Below the pieces are notes generated by a model. It was given only the letters and a program-made list of their open reading frames with translations. It had not been told where the DNA came from and searched no databases. A stretch of 57,337 nucleotides of DNA, from positions 1-57,337 of IMG/VR virus record IMGVR_UViG_3300042402_000779, one strand, 5' to 3'. Positions 1-7,412 of this stretch are shown in pieces (position 1 is the first letter of the stretch; each line of letters opens with the position of its first letter). The position numbers were made by a program, and so were the translations under genes. Source of the DNA: a virus.

Positions 1-2
1 TT

Positions 3-245
3 GACAATGTAAGTCTTGATAACTTTGCACATAACAGTTATTACACTTCTATGAGAGAATTCATTAATGAGTTACATAAGGAAGATGGTAGGGATACATT
101 TATGACATACATTAAAACAAGGAGTGGTGTACACATCATCACACAACCATTCAATACAATGAGATTCAAGGAAAGATATCCTGATGTTGATATTCAAAAG
201 AAAAATCCAACATTGCTTTATTTACCAAATAGTTTAGATATATGA
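3..245 (+). CDS. 3' end of an unrecognised phage gene (5' truncated by window edge)
   Basis: The reading frame is open from the first bases of the window to a TGA at 243-245, so only the last 80 codons are visible. A Met codon at 51 is in frame but need not be the start. The visible part is mixed charged and aromatic, with no signal peptide, membrane segment or known catalytic motif. The stop overlaps the start of the phosphoesterase gene by 4 nt (ATGA), so it belongs to the same operon as the RNA-repair-like genes that follow. I do not recognise the family; its position suggests a nucleic-acid-related job but nothing in the residues shows it. Confidence 0.6.
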   Translation, partial: DNVSLDNFAHNSYYTSMREFINELHKEDGRDTFMTYIKTRSGVHIITQPFNTMRFKERYPDVDIQKKNPTLLYLPNSLDI

Positions 246-892
246 AATTAGTTTTAGAAAAGGGTCAACGATTGTGGTTTACATCAGATACCCATTATTC
301 ACACGCAAACATTTGTTCAGCTACTACGACTTGGAAAGATGCTGATGATACGTCACGTCATTTCGATTCGATTGAAGACATGAATAACACCATCGTAAAC
401 AACATTAATGAAGTGGTTGGTGAGAATGATATTTTAATTCACTTGGGTGACTGGTCATTTGGTGGGTTTGATAAAATAGAAGAATTTAGAAATCAAATCA
501 ATTGTAAGAATATACACTTGGTATTAGGTAACCACGACCACCACATTCGTAAAAATAAAGAAAACATTCAGAGGTTATTTAATTCCATTCACGATTACTT
601 ATACCTTGACCTACGAATTCCAAATGGTAAATTCGTTGATAAGTTTTCATTTGTATGTATGCACTATCCAATTGCAAGTTGGGACAATATGAATGCTGGC
701 GTTATACATTTACATGGTCATTGCCACTTATATCTTGAACATCGTATTGCAGAAGGTAGGGCTATGGATGTCGGTATGGATGGTAACGGATTGTATCCAA
801 TTGGATTATCTGAAATCTTATCACTATTAAGTGACCGACCTATCAAGAAATTATGTTTACCTAAAGACCACCACGAAAAAAGACTATTATGA
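242..892 (+). CDS. calcineurin-like metallophosphoesterase
   Basis: 216 residues with the complete signature of the binuclear metallophosphoesterase superfamily in order: D16-x-H18, G69-D70, G96-N97-H98-D99, H141 (in MHYP) and H158-G-H160-C-H162. These residues normally bind two divalent metals and hydrolyse phosphomono- or diesters. There is no signal peptide, so it should act in the cytoplasm. The start codon overlaps the upstream stop, and the stop overlaps the kinase start by 4 nt, which implies translational coupling. Next to a P-loop kinase and an RNA ligase it is a candidate 3'-phosphatase or 2',3'-phosphodiesterase for healing RNA ends, as in the central domain of bacterial Pnkp. The fold is secure from the motifs; the substrate is inferred from neighbours. 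A general phage phosphodiesterase remains possible. Confidence 0.85.
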   Translation: MKLVLEKGQRLWFTSDTHYSHANICSATTTWKDADDTSRHFDSIEDMNNTIVNNINEVVGENDILIHLGDWSFGGFDKIEEFRNQINCKNIHLVLGNHDHHIRKNKENIQRLFNSIHDYLYLDLRIPNGKFVDKFSFVCMHYPIASWDNMNAGVIHLHGHCHLYLEHRIAEGRAMDVGMDGNGLYPIGLSEILSLLSDRPIKKLCLPKDHHEKRLL

Positions 893-1290
893 AAGAATTA
901 TTTTTATTAAGAGGAGTACCCGGTTCGGGAAAGTCAACGCTTGCTAAATCGTTGGGCGGTATTCACATGGAAGCCGACCAATACTTTATGGAAAATGGTG
1001 AGTACAAGTTTGACGCATCTAAAATTAAAAGTGCTCACGAGTATTGTCAAACACAAACACGAGCATGGATGTCTACTGATGGTACACAAGTGAACGTTGA
1101 CCGAATTGTTGTTTCGAATACATTTACCCAAGAGTGGGAGATGGAATATTACTTCAATTTGGCTAAAGAATTCGGCTATCGTGTTTATTCAATAATTGTT
1201 GAGAATAGACATGGTGGGATTAATGAACACGGATGTCCAGCGGATAAAGTAAAACAAATGTCAGACCGATTTGAAATTAAATTATGTTAG
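889..1290 (+). CDS. P-loop kinase (polynucleotide-kinase-like, AAA_33 type)
   Basis: 133 residues. A Walker A loop G-V-P-G-S-G-K15-S-T lies at residues 9-17, followed by an acidic D30 in the pattern xADQYF typical of small nucleic-acid or nucleotide kinases related to the T4 Pnk N-domain. The C-terminal stretch with HGCP and a final RFE resembles AAA_33/NEDD4BP2-type kinases. It would transfer the ATP gamma-phosphate to a 5'-OH end. The gene overlaps the phosphoesterase by 4 nt and the ligase by 7 nt, so the three are almost certainly co-expressed. No phosphatase domain is fused to it, unlike T4 Pnkp, where the phosphatase is a HAD domain. Kinase fold is secure; polynucleotide as substrate is inferred from context. 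Confidence 0.75.
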   Translation: MKELFLLRGVPGSGKSTLAKSLGGIHMEADQYFMENGEYKFDASKIKSAHEYCQTQTRAWMSTDGTQVNVDRIVVSNTFTQEWEMEYYFNLAKEFGYRVYSIIVENRHGGINEHGCPADKVKQMSDRFEIKLC

Positions 1291-2315
1291 AGTTATTAAA
1301 CAAATATCATAACGATGGTTTGTTGTACAAACAAACACATCCGACACTTCCTTTGACTATATGGAACTATACCGAGAAGGTACAATACGAAGGTTTGTGG
1401 GATGAGGTTACTTTGATGTGTCGTGGGTTGGTGACCGATTCTGAAGGTACTATTATAGCTAGACCTTTTAGGAAATTCTTTAATATGGAAGAGGGTAAAC
1501 ACGCTCCAACTTCTGAATTTGAAGTATATGAAAAAATGGATGGGTCGTTGGGTATATTCTTTTACTATGAAGGTAATCCCGTATTTGCTACCCGTGGGTC
1601 GTTTACTTCAGACCAAGCGATTAAGGGTAGAGAAATCCTAAATAAATACAATTGGCAGTACGGAACATATGAGGGTTACACTTACTTGTTCGAAATTATA
1701 TACCCTGAAAACCGAGTTGTAGTAAATTACAATGGGTTAGAAGAACTGATTGTTTTGGGTGTGATTGAAACCTCTACCGGTAAGGAATGTAAATATTCAG
1801 AAATGGAGAATGAGGGATTTGTACTCGTTAAAAAATACGATGGTATTAAAAATTACTCAACACTAAAGTCACTCATATCAAATGATGCTGAAGGATTTGT
1901 AGTTCGTTTCTCCAATGGAGACCGAATGAAAATTAAAGGTGAAGAGTATCTTCGTCTCCATAAGATTATGACCAATCTATCTACTACAGCAATATGGGAG
2001 TTGGTTTCGAGTGGTGGTAATATTGACAACATCCTTAAAGATGTTCCCGATGAGTTCTACAAGAAAGTTAAAATGTATGTAAGTAGCTTAAATTACGGAT
2101 ACTACCAATACTGGAATCAATTGGGTAAAACATATGATTACTTCAGATTTGGTAAGTATGGTGATATAGAAGTAGAACCAACCAAGAAAGAATTCGCAGA
2201 ACACATCAAAGACCATCACCCAATAGCTAAATCAATAATGTTTGCTATGTGGGATGATAAAGACTATGATAAGATAATTTGGAAAGCTTTAAAACCAAAA
2301 TTTGAAAAACTTTAA
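1284..2315 (+). CDS. T4 Rnl1-like RNA ligase
   Basis: 343 residues, close to T4 RNA ligase 1 (374). The nucleotidyl-lysine motif I is E-K84-M-D-G-S, with an upstream RGLV segment typical of Rnl1. Motif III/IIIa-like FEIIYPENR, motif IV EGFVVRF (residues 203-209) and motif V MKIK (215-218) follow in the usual order. The enzyme forms a ligase-AMP intermediate and seals 5'-phosphate to 3'-OH RNA ends. The start at 1284 overlaps the kinase stop. An intrinsic terminator begins 11 nt after the stop, so it ends the operon. Together with the upstream phosphoesterase and kinase it could repair tRNAs cut by host anticodon nucleases, as T4 Pnk and Rnl1 do. Family assignment is strong; biological target is inference. 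Confidence 0.88.
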   Translation: MLELLNKYHNDGLLYKQTHPTLPLTIWNYTEKVQYEGLWDEVTLMCRGLVTDSEGTIIARPFRKFFNMEEGKHAPTSEFEVYEKMDGSLGIFFYYEGNPVFATRGSFTSDQAIKGREILNKYNWQYGTYEGYTYLFEIIYPENRVVVNYNGLEELIVLGVIETSTGKECKYSEMENEGFVLVKKYDGIKNYSTLKSLISNDAEGFVVRFSNGDRMKIKGEEYLRLHKIMTNLSTTAIWELVSSGGNIDNILKDVPDEFYKKVKMYVSSLNYGYYQYWNQLGKTYDYFRFGKYGDIEVEPTKKEFAEHIKDHHPIAKSIMFAMWDDKDYDKIIWKALKPKFEKL

Positions 2316-2326
2316 AATAAAATGAA

Positions 2327-2354
2327 AAAGGGCTTGTATAAGTCCTTTTTTTTT
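2327..2354 (+). terminator. Rho-independent terminator after the RNA ligase
   Basis: A 9-bp stem (AAAGGGCTT with AAGTCCTTT, one G-T pair) closes a GTAT loop and runs into nine T residues. It sits 11 nt after the ligase stop, ending the RNA-repair operon. The -33-like element of the next promoter lies inside this hairpin. Confidence 0.85.
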
Positions 2355-2364
2355 ATTACATTTG
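2334..2364 (+). promoter_or_regulatory. Bacteroidota-type promoter for the UV endonuclease
   Basis: TTG (2334-2336), a 20-nt spacer, then TACATTTG (2357-2364), which fits the Bacteroidota -7 box TAnnTTTG exactly. Predicted transcription start is about 12 nt before the ATG at 2381. The upstream element overlaps the preceding terminator hairpin. Confidence 0.6.
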
Positions 2365-2380
2365 TATATAACTAAAAGAT

Positions 2381-3286
2381 ATGACACAATTAGGTTACTG
2401 CTGTATTAACATGACCCTTGGTAAGAACAAGATTACTACCAACCGGTCTATGATACGAAAAACATTTCTTGCCGAAGGTATTAGTAGGTCATCTGACCTT
2501 GCTCTACAAAACGCAAAAGACTTGGTAGAGATTATCAAGTGGAATCATACTAACGGATTTGGATTATTCCGTATGACCTCTGACCTTGTTCCATGGGCTA
2601 GTGAGTTTGAGCTCAATCAGATGCCAGACTATCAAAAGTTTTCCAATGTACTCAAGGGTGCAGGTACTTTGGCTAAATCATATGGCCAACGTATTACATC
2701 ACATCCTGGCCCATTCAACGTGTTGGTATCACCTAACGAGAAAGTTGTTGAGAACACCATCAAAGACCTTTCTCTACACGGAGAGCACTTTGACCTTATG
2801 GGATTAGAGAGAACTCCGTACAACCTAATTAACATACATTGTAATGGTGTGTATGGTGACAAGCAATCTGCTATGGATAGGTTTTGTAAAAACTTCGAAC
2901 GTCTGCCAGAATCAGTTCAGACTCGACTGACTGTTGAGAACGATGATAAGGCTAGTATGTATTCAGTCAAAGACCTTATGTACATCCACGAACGTATTGG
3001 TATTCCGATTGTCTTCGATTATCACCACCACACGTTTAATACAGGTGGACTGACTGAACAAGAAGCTCTCGAACTTGCTATGTCCACATGGGGTAACATC
3101 AAACCACTTGTTCATTATTCAGAGTCCAAGACCTTGGAAGACCCTACTGCTAAGCCACAAGCACACTCTGACTACATCTATTCAGAAATCAATACATATG
3201 GTCATAACCTTGACATTGACATTGAGGCTAAGATGAAAGAGCTGACTGTTTTAGATTATTTGTCTAAATTTGGTAAACACTCATAA
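2381..3286 (+). CDS. uvdE: UV damage endonuclease UvdE/UvsE
   Basis: 301 residues, the normal length for the family. It shows the family pattern along a TIM barrel: LGYCCINMTL at the N-terminus, FRMTSDLVPWAS, SHPGPFNVL (metal His), NIHCNGVYGDK (metal His), LTVENDD (metal Glu), FDYHHH (metal Asp/His), VHYSES and a late HSDYI. These supply the three-metal active site that nicks DNA 5' to pyrimidine dimers and other distortions. The product is cytoplasmic and starts alternative excision repair. T4 uses a different enzyme, the DenV glycosylase, for dimers. The gene has its own promoter just downstream of a terminator, so it is probably expressed independently of the RNA-repair operon. Identification is confident. 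Confidence 0.88.
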   Translation: MTQLGYCCINMTLGKNKITTNRSMIRKTFLAEGISRSSDLALQNAKDLVEIIKWNHTNGFGLFRMTSDLVPWASEFELNQMPDYQKFSNVLKGAGTLAKSYGQRITSHPGPFNVLVSPNEKVVENTIKDLSLHGEHFDLMGLERTPYNLINIHCNGVYGDKQSAMDRFCKNFERLPESVQTRLTVENDDKASMYSVKDLMYIHERIGIPIVFDYHHHTFNTGGLTEQEALELAMSTWGNIKPLVHYSESKTLEDPTAKPQAHSDYIYSEINTYGHNLDIDIEAKMKELTVLDYLSKFGKHS

Positions 3287-3338
3287 GGGCATAGTATGGG
3301 GAATGCTTGATAATATATCATTATTAACAATCTGCTTG

Positions 3339-3346
3339 ATATTTAT
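3339..3346 (+). promoter_or_regulatory. late-promoter-like box ATATTTAT
   Basis: Exact ATATTTAT, 110 nt upstream of the ATG at 3456, in a 169-nt gene-free stretch. No TTTG at the -33 distance. One of about fifteen copies found in leaders across the window. Confidence 0.35.
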
Positions 3347-3368
3347 GTTAGTCACAAGCAGCTTGTTT

Positions 3369-3409
3369 GCTTAAGCGTTAAGCGGTTATCATCAACTTGA
3401 TTGTGATAA
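3369..3409 (+). other. two small hairpins in the leader of the membrane protein gene
   Basis: GCTTAA-gcg-TTAAGC (3369-3383) is directly followed by TTATCA ... TGATAA (3386-3409, 12-nt loop). Neither is followed by a T run, so they do not look like terminators. They lie between the ATATTTAT box and the start at 3456. A role in mRNA stability or protein binding is possible but not shown. The rest of the 3287-3455 gap holds no convincing gene. Confidence 0.3.
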
Positions 3410-3455
3410 TAAGTACAGATTGGAAAGTTAATAAAATCAGGTTTTAGAAAAAATA

Positions 3456-4562
3456 ATGAAAAAGTTTTTAACAAGGGAAAATGGCTTTATCGTATTGATG
3501 GTTATCAGTACGTTTGCACTCGCCGGTTCAGCGGCTTATTATTCGGTATTTGGATTGAGTTCGCTCTTCGCAGGTGCTCGTACTGAAGTTATAATCATGG
3601 CTGGGGCTTTGGAGTTCTCTAAACTTATCCTTGCATCATACCTACATAATCATTGGAATAAAGCCGGTTGGATGAAATGGTATCTAACTCTCGCAGTCGG
3701 GGTTCTTATGTTAATCACATCGGCAGGTATCTATGGATTCTTAACATCAGCATATCAATCAACCGCTGATAAGTTAGGTGCTACTGACAAGTTAGTTAGT
3801 GTGGTCGAATTAAAGAAGGGTAGATTTCAAGAACAATTAACATACTACAATGATGAAAAAACTAAACTAAACGAATCAATCAATTCACTTCGTGGCGGTC
3901 TTGCTAACAATACTCAAAGTCGAGTTGATTCTCGTGGTAATGTAATAACAAGTACATCATCAGCTCAACGTAAATCATTAGAATCACAATTAACCACAGC
4001 CGTAGAACAACGAGAATCTATATCAAAAAAAATAGAAGTGTTATCAGACTCCGTTACAAGTTTGGAGTTAGAAATATTAGACCTACAAACCAATAACGAA
4101 GTAGCTGCTGAAGTAGGGCCGCTTCGCTATATGTCTGAAATAACAGGCAAACCAATGAATACCATAGTCAACTGGTTTACACTTTTGATTGTGTTTGTAT
4201 TTGACCCATTAGCCATATCGATGGTTATAGCTCTAAATAAATTAACTAAAAAGGAATCGCAAGATGACAAACTCAATATTGATGTTGATAACAATCATAC
4301 TAACGTTGTTGATAATGGGATTTCTACTATCAATACCATTGATGAAGAAGTACCACAGCCAGAAATTACAAATTCAGAACCAATCGATACAAACGGAGAA
4401 GATGCTCCGATTGAAGTTGAACAACCTAAAGTCGAAGTTAAAAAAGAAAAAGAAGAGGTAGTCTTCATACCCACGGATGATGATATTGCAAAAGAATTAT
4501 ATGGTGAGATTGACAAAGGTTTACCAAAAAAACAAACTGTACACAGATATAAACGAAAATAA
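3456..4562 (+). CDS. integral membrane protein with periplasmic or cytoplasmic coiled coil
   Basis: 368 residues. Hydrophobic helices lie at about residues 10-40, 46-68, 72-97 and 233-260. Between the third and fourth is a 110-residue heptad-rich coiled coil (about 105-215) with a Ser/Asn-rich break. The C-terminal 100 residues are acidic and then strongly basic at the very end, with no enzyme motif. The layout suggests a phage-made inner membrane protein with a large coiled-coil loop and a charged tail. I do not recognise a named family. The leader contains an ATATTTAT box and two hairpins. A role in superinfection exclusion, lysis control or membrane takeover would be guesswork. Confidence 0.75.
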   Translation: MKKFLTRENGFIVLMVISTFALAGSAAYYSVFGLSSLFAGARTEVIIMAGALEFSKLILASYLHNHWNKAGWMKWYLTLAVGVLMLITSAGIYGFLTSAYQSTADKLGATDKLVSVVELKKGRFQEQLTYYNDEKTKLNESINSLRGGLANNTQSRVDSRGNVITSTSSAQRKSLESQLTTAVEQRESISKKIEVLSDSVTSLELEILDLQTNNEVAAEVGPLRYMSEITGKPMNTIVNWFTLLIVFVFDPLAISMVIALNKLTKKESQDDKLNIDVDNNHTNVVDNGISTINTIDEEVPQPEITNSEPIDTNGEDAPIEVEQPKVEVKKEKEEVVFIPTDDDIAKELYGEIDKGLPKKQTVHRYKRK

Positions 4563-4594
4563 TTTGGAAAACTGAAATATTTTTCGTATATTTG
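4563..4594 (+). promoter_or_regulatory. Bacteroidota-type promoter for the ClpP-like protease operon
   Basis: TTTG (4563-4566), 20-nt spacer, TATATTTG (4587-4594): a full match to the Bacteroidota -33/-7 pattern. The ATG at 4629 lies about 30 nt downstream of the expected start site. Confidence 0.7.
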
Positions 4595-4628
4595 AATCAA
4601 TATAAAACAAAAAATAAAAGAAAACGAT

Positions 4629-5264
4629 ATGGATGAATTGTATGTAACTACCACCGGAGACACGACTAATATTAGATATGAAGATACCGATTCGGTTGGT
4701 AGAGATTCGGATAACCAACGTAAGTATTTCCGTGAGTTTGATTACGGAATTGATTTTACCGATAATGTTATACTCATCCAAGATGAGATTGTACATGGTT
4801 TAACTTTTGATATTATCTCTAAAGTTAGATTGATTCGCAAAATCAATCCAAATGCTGATACGATAAATGTCATGTTAAATTCACCAGGTGGTGATGTTGT
4901 AGAAACTCTTGCTTTGATTGATTACATTCATACTATGAAATCTCAAGGTATTACATTTAATATTATTTGTCGAGGTATGGCAATGTCAGCTGCTGCTTTA
5001 TTACTCGCTTCTGGTACGGGCGTTCGTAGTGCAAGTAAACACTCAAAAATTATGGTACACCAATTGTCTACATTTGCTATTGGTAAATTGAGTGATGTTA
5101 AATCAAACGCAAAATTCTCCGAACAACTTGAGGATGAATGTAATGAACTCATGAGTCAATTCACCAAAAAGGATAAAACGTATTGGGAAGAGAATCAAAA
5201 GTCAGATTATTTTTTAAATGCTCAACAAGCATTGGATTTAGGAATTATTGACCAAATTATTTAA
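4629..5264 (+). CDS. clpP: ClpP-like serine protease
   Basis: 211 residues, the size of bacterial ClpP. The family marks are present: LNSPGGDV, the nucleophile region GMAMS120A, MVH144Q, and the third triad residue D193 in KSDYFLNA, with Ser-His and His-Asp spacings like those of E. coli ClpP (S97/H122/D171). ClpP forms a barrel that degrades unfolded proteins fed by AAA+ partners; no partner ATPase is visible here. It is not the prohead protease, which is at 44405. It has its own host-type promoter and is followed by the HD gene after 3 nt. It could hijack the host ClpX/ClpC or act alone on small peptides. Family is confident, function in infection unknown. The N-terminal 45 residues are an extension without recognised motifs. 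Confidence 0.85.
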   Translation: MDELYVTTTGDTTNIRYEDTDSVGRDSDNQRKYFREFDYGIDFTDNVILIQDEIVHGLTFDIISKVRLIRKINPNADTINVMLNSPGGDVVETLALIDYIHTMKSQGITFNIICRGMAMSAAALLLASGTGVRSASKHSKIMVHQLSTFAIGKLSDVKSNAKFSEQLEDECNELMSQFTKKDKTYWEENQKSDYFLNAQQALDLGIIDQII

Positions 5265-5267
5265 TAT

Positions 5268-6050
5268 ATGATTAACTATTTTAGCGCAGAAGAATTGGTA
5301 TCGAACTACGAAAAATTCCGTTCTGTCATCAACAAAACATTCACTGGAGAAAGACTTGATGCTCTAAACAAAATGTACGACCACTTTGAGGAACGTATGA
5401 TTTACACCCCAGCATCATCTACTGAACATTTTCACAATGCTTTTCCAGGCGGCTACGTTGACCACGTTCTTCGTGTTACCAAGAACGCTCTGAAGATTTA
5501 TGACCTATACACGGAACTTGGAATGGGTCAGGGTGATTACACTCGTGAGAATGTTATATTTACAGCACTACATCACGACCTTGGTAAACTTGGTACTCCT
5601 GAAGAGGATTTGTACATCAAGAATGATTCTGAATGGCACGTAAAAAATCAAGGTAAGATTTACAAATATAATTCAAACATTCATTGGATGAATCTAACCG
5701 ATAGGACTTTTTACTTGTTGAATTATTTTGGAATTAAATGTACTCAAGAAGAGTGGATTGGTATTAAACTTACCGATGGTCTATATGATGAAAATAACAA
5801 AGAGTATTTTATCAAGTTTGATAAAGACCTTGCATTAAAAACTTCATTACCATTTGTAATGCATACTGCTGATTTATTCGCTGCTCGATTTGAAAACGAA
5901 CGATGGTTAAATGAAATGTCAGCTGAAAAGTCAACTCGTAATCCAAATGGTAGACCATCCGCAAAACCAAAACTTGCTGAAACCTTTACAAATGGTGGGT
6001 TTGGTACTACTGATGTGTTTGATGCGTTTAAAGATTTAATCGAAGACTAA
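5268..6050 (+). CDS. HD-domain phosphohydrolase
   Basis: 260 residues. The HD-superfamily metal-binding pattern is clear: H66 in GGYVDHVLRV, H102-H103-D104 in ALHHDLGKLG, and a later D in MHTADLFAAR. Such proteins hydrolyse nucleotides or cyclic nucleotides with a divalent metal. Phages use them as dNTPases, nucleotidases or defence-signal-degrading enzymes. Residues after about 225 are Pro/Gly/Asn-rich and probably flexible. It follows the ClpP-like gene by 3 nt and precedes the small membrane protein by 1 nt, so it is in the same transcription unit as the late sigma factor. The substrate cannot be told from sequence. Confidence 0.75.
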   Translation: MINYFSAEELVSNYEKFRSVINKTFTGERLDALNKMYDHFEERMIYTPASSTEHFHNAFPGGYVDHVLRVTKNALKIYDLYTELGMGQGDYTRENVIFTALHHDLGKLGTPEEDLYIKNDSEWHVKNQGKIYKYNSNIHWMNLTDRTFYLLNYFGIKCTQEEWIGIKLTDGLYDENNKEYFIKFDKDLALKTSLPFVMHTADLFAARFENERWLNEMSAEKSTRNPNGRPSAKPKLAETFTNGGFGTTDVFDAFKDLIED

Positions 6051-6051
6051 T

Positions 6052-6360
6052 ATGATTATTACTATTTTATTATTACTCGTTGTGTGTGTTTTATTATACT
6101 CAACATACAACCTATTAAACAAATATGAAGCCCTTGAAGCTGAATACGACATTTTGTATGCTGAATATGAAATGTCCGAAACTCAATTATCAAATATGGC
6201 AGGACACATTGATAATGCTATTGCTCGTATGAAAGAGATTGACAAAATTGGGTCGTTTGAAGCTGATGATGAGACCGGTTTTATTTTTAAGGAGATGTAT
6301 CAAATTGTAGAAGATTTAGAAGAATATTATGGCGAGACGAGCGGGCAAACCGAAGAGTAA
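6052..6360 (+). CDS. small membrane-anchored coiled-coil protein
   Basis: 102 residues. Residues 2-20 form one strongly hydrophobic helix, then about 50 residues of acidic coiled coil rich in Glu/Ala/Tyr and an acidic tail. It would be held in the inner membrane with the bulk on one side. Its last 32 nt overlap the start of the gp55-like gene, an unusually long overlap for this region. No known family is recognised. Confidence 0.65.
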   Translation: MIITILLLLVVCVLLYSTYNLLNKYEALEAEYDILYAEYEMSETQLSNMAGHIDNAIARMKEIDKIGSFEADDETGFIFKEMYQIVEDLEEYYGETSGQTEE

Positions 6361-7054
6361 AAGGTATTTTACATCAATCACCGAAATGGCCATAAATGCT
6401 TATAATAAGTGTGATGACCAACGGTTGAAAAATAAAATCTATAATAGGTTTATACACTACCCATTTGATAAGTTAGTTGAGAATGTAATTCACACATATA
6501 AAACTTATTATTTTGATGTACCTTATGAGGATGTTAAACAAAACGTAGTTGCATTCCTAAACGAAAAGATTCATAAGTTTAAGGGTGAAAATGGTAGAGC
6601 GTTTTCTTACTTTACGGTTATCGCAAGAAACTATCTTTTTAATGAGAACAATCAGAACTACGCTCAGTTCAAAGCTCGTGAAGACGTTGACTCAATTGAC
6701 ACATCACGAAACATTGTGAATGAAGTTTGGGAAACACAACATTCAGAAATGCAGTCTGACTTTATGGACTATTATGTCAGATACATGGACCATAACATTT
6801 ACAGCTTATTTGAAAAAGACCGAGATAGGAAAATTGCAGATGCTCTTACTGAATTATTCAGAACTCGAAAAAACCTATACTCATATAATAAAAAGGCTCT
6901 TTATATACTTATAAGAGAACGAACCGGTGTACAAACTCAATATATCACAAAGGTAGTTGGTAAGATGAAATCCATATATGTAATACTATATACCGACTAT
7001 AGCCGTGGTGATAATATTAGTATAACACACCGAATTGGAGAATTTAATGGATAG
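6329..7054 (+). CDS. gp55: gp55-like late-transcription sigma factor
   Basis: 241 residues with a basic N-terminus (MARRAGKPKSKR). Residues 87-115 carry the pattern ENG-R-AFSYFT-x-IARNYL followed by polar residues. This matches the sigma region 2 core of T4 gp55 and other phage late sigma factors (F..x..NPHAYITQ..FNAF in T4), where it contacts the RNA polymerase clamp and melts the -10 region. T4 gp55 recognises an extended -10 box without a -35. The window carries many ATATTTAT boxes without a -33 element, which would suit such a factor. The C-terminal half, with basic helices around 170-215, may hold DNA- or polymerase-binding parts. The start lies inside the preceding gene. Assignment rests on the region 2 pattern. 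Confidence 0.7.
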   Translation: MARRAGKPKSKRYFTSITEMAINAYNKCDDQRLKNKIYNRFIHYPFDKLVENVIHTYKTYYFDVPYEDVKQNVVAFLNEKIHKFKGENGRAFSYFTVIARNYLFNENNQNYAQFKAREDVDSIDTSRNIVNEVWETQHSEMQSDFMDYYVRYMDHNIYSLFEKDRDRKIADALTELFRTRKNLYSYNKKALYILIRERTGVQTQYITKVVGKMKSIYVILYTDYSRGDNISITHRIGEFNG

Positions 7055-7412
7055 ACACGAAGAAATATTTAAAGGTAAAACGTTTTCTGATTTAATGAAA
7101 GATGTTTATGAGAATCAGAAAAAGAAAGACCGACAAATAAAATTATTGATAGCACAACTTGAGCCGCTCGTTAGGAATCTTAACGATGCGGCTGTTGTCG
7201 TTCCACTCATTAAGGAATATCTCGATGTATCAGTTAAGAATGACGATGCTCTTATAAAGTTAGCCGCTATCGTACAACGTATGATGAAAGACAGCGCTGT
7301 TGCTGAAACTGGTGGATTTATATTATCTGATGAAGAGAAAAAGCAGTTAATGGCTGCTATGGATGAAGTTGAAAAAGACTTACCTAAACAATCAGACGAG
7401 GATGATGAATGA
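7047..7412 (+). CDS. small acidic helical protein (possible late co-activator)
   Basis: 121 residues from the ATG at 7047. An in-frame TTG at 7035 exists, but the ATG overlaps the gp55 stop in the usual way and follows GGAG. The protein is almost entirely helical by composition, with a basic first half, and ends in a very acidic DEDDE tail. No motif is recognised. Its place directly behind gp55 and its size similar to T4 gp33 (112 residues, the polymerase flap-binding co-activator) make gp33-like function a possibility, but I see no diagnostic residues. It could equally be a tail chaperone for the baseplate genes that follow. Confidence 0.65.
   Translation: MDRHEEIFKGKTFSDLMKDVYENQKKKDRQIKLLIAQLEPLVRNLNDAAVVVPLIKEYLDVSVKNDDALIKLAAIVQRMMKDSAVAETGGFILSDEEKKQLMAAMDEVEKDLPKQSDEDDE

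Noticed and set aside
3303-3374. A 23-codon hydrophobic micro-ORF (MLDNISLLTICLIFMLVTSS...) in the 3287-3455 gap
   Set aside because: It has a signal-peptide-like composition, but it overlaps the ATATTTAT box, lacks a ribosome site and could arise by chance in A/T-rich DNA. No independent support.
4295-4796. Overlapping - strand open frames at the end of the membrane protein gene and start of clpP
   Set aside because: They are low-complexity and cross a clear + strand promoter (4563-4594); they look like shadows.
7035-7046. TTG start for the small protein after gp55
   Set aside because: The ATG at 7047 overlaps the gp55 stop in the usual manner and follows GGAG; the TTG adds four residues inside gp55.
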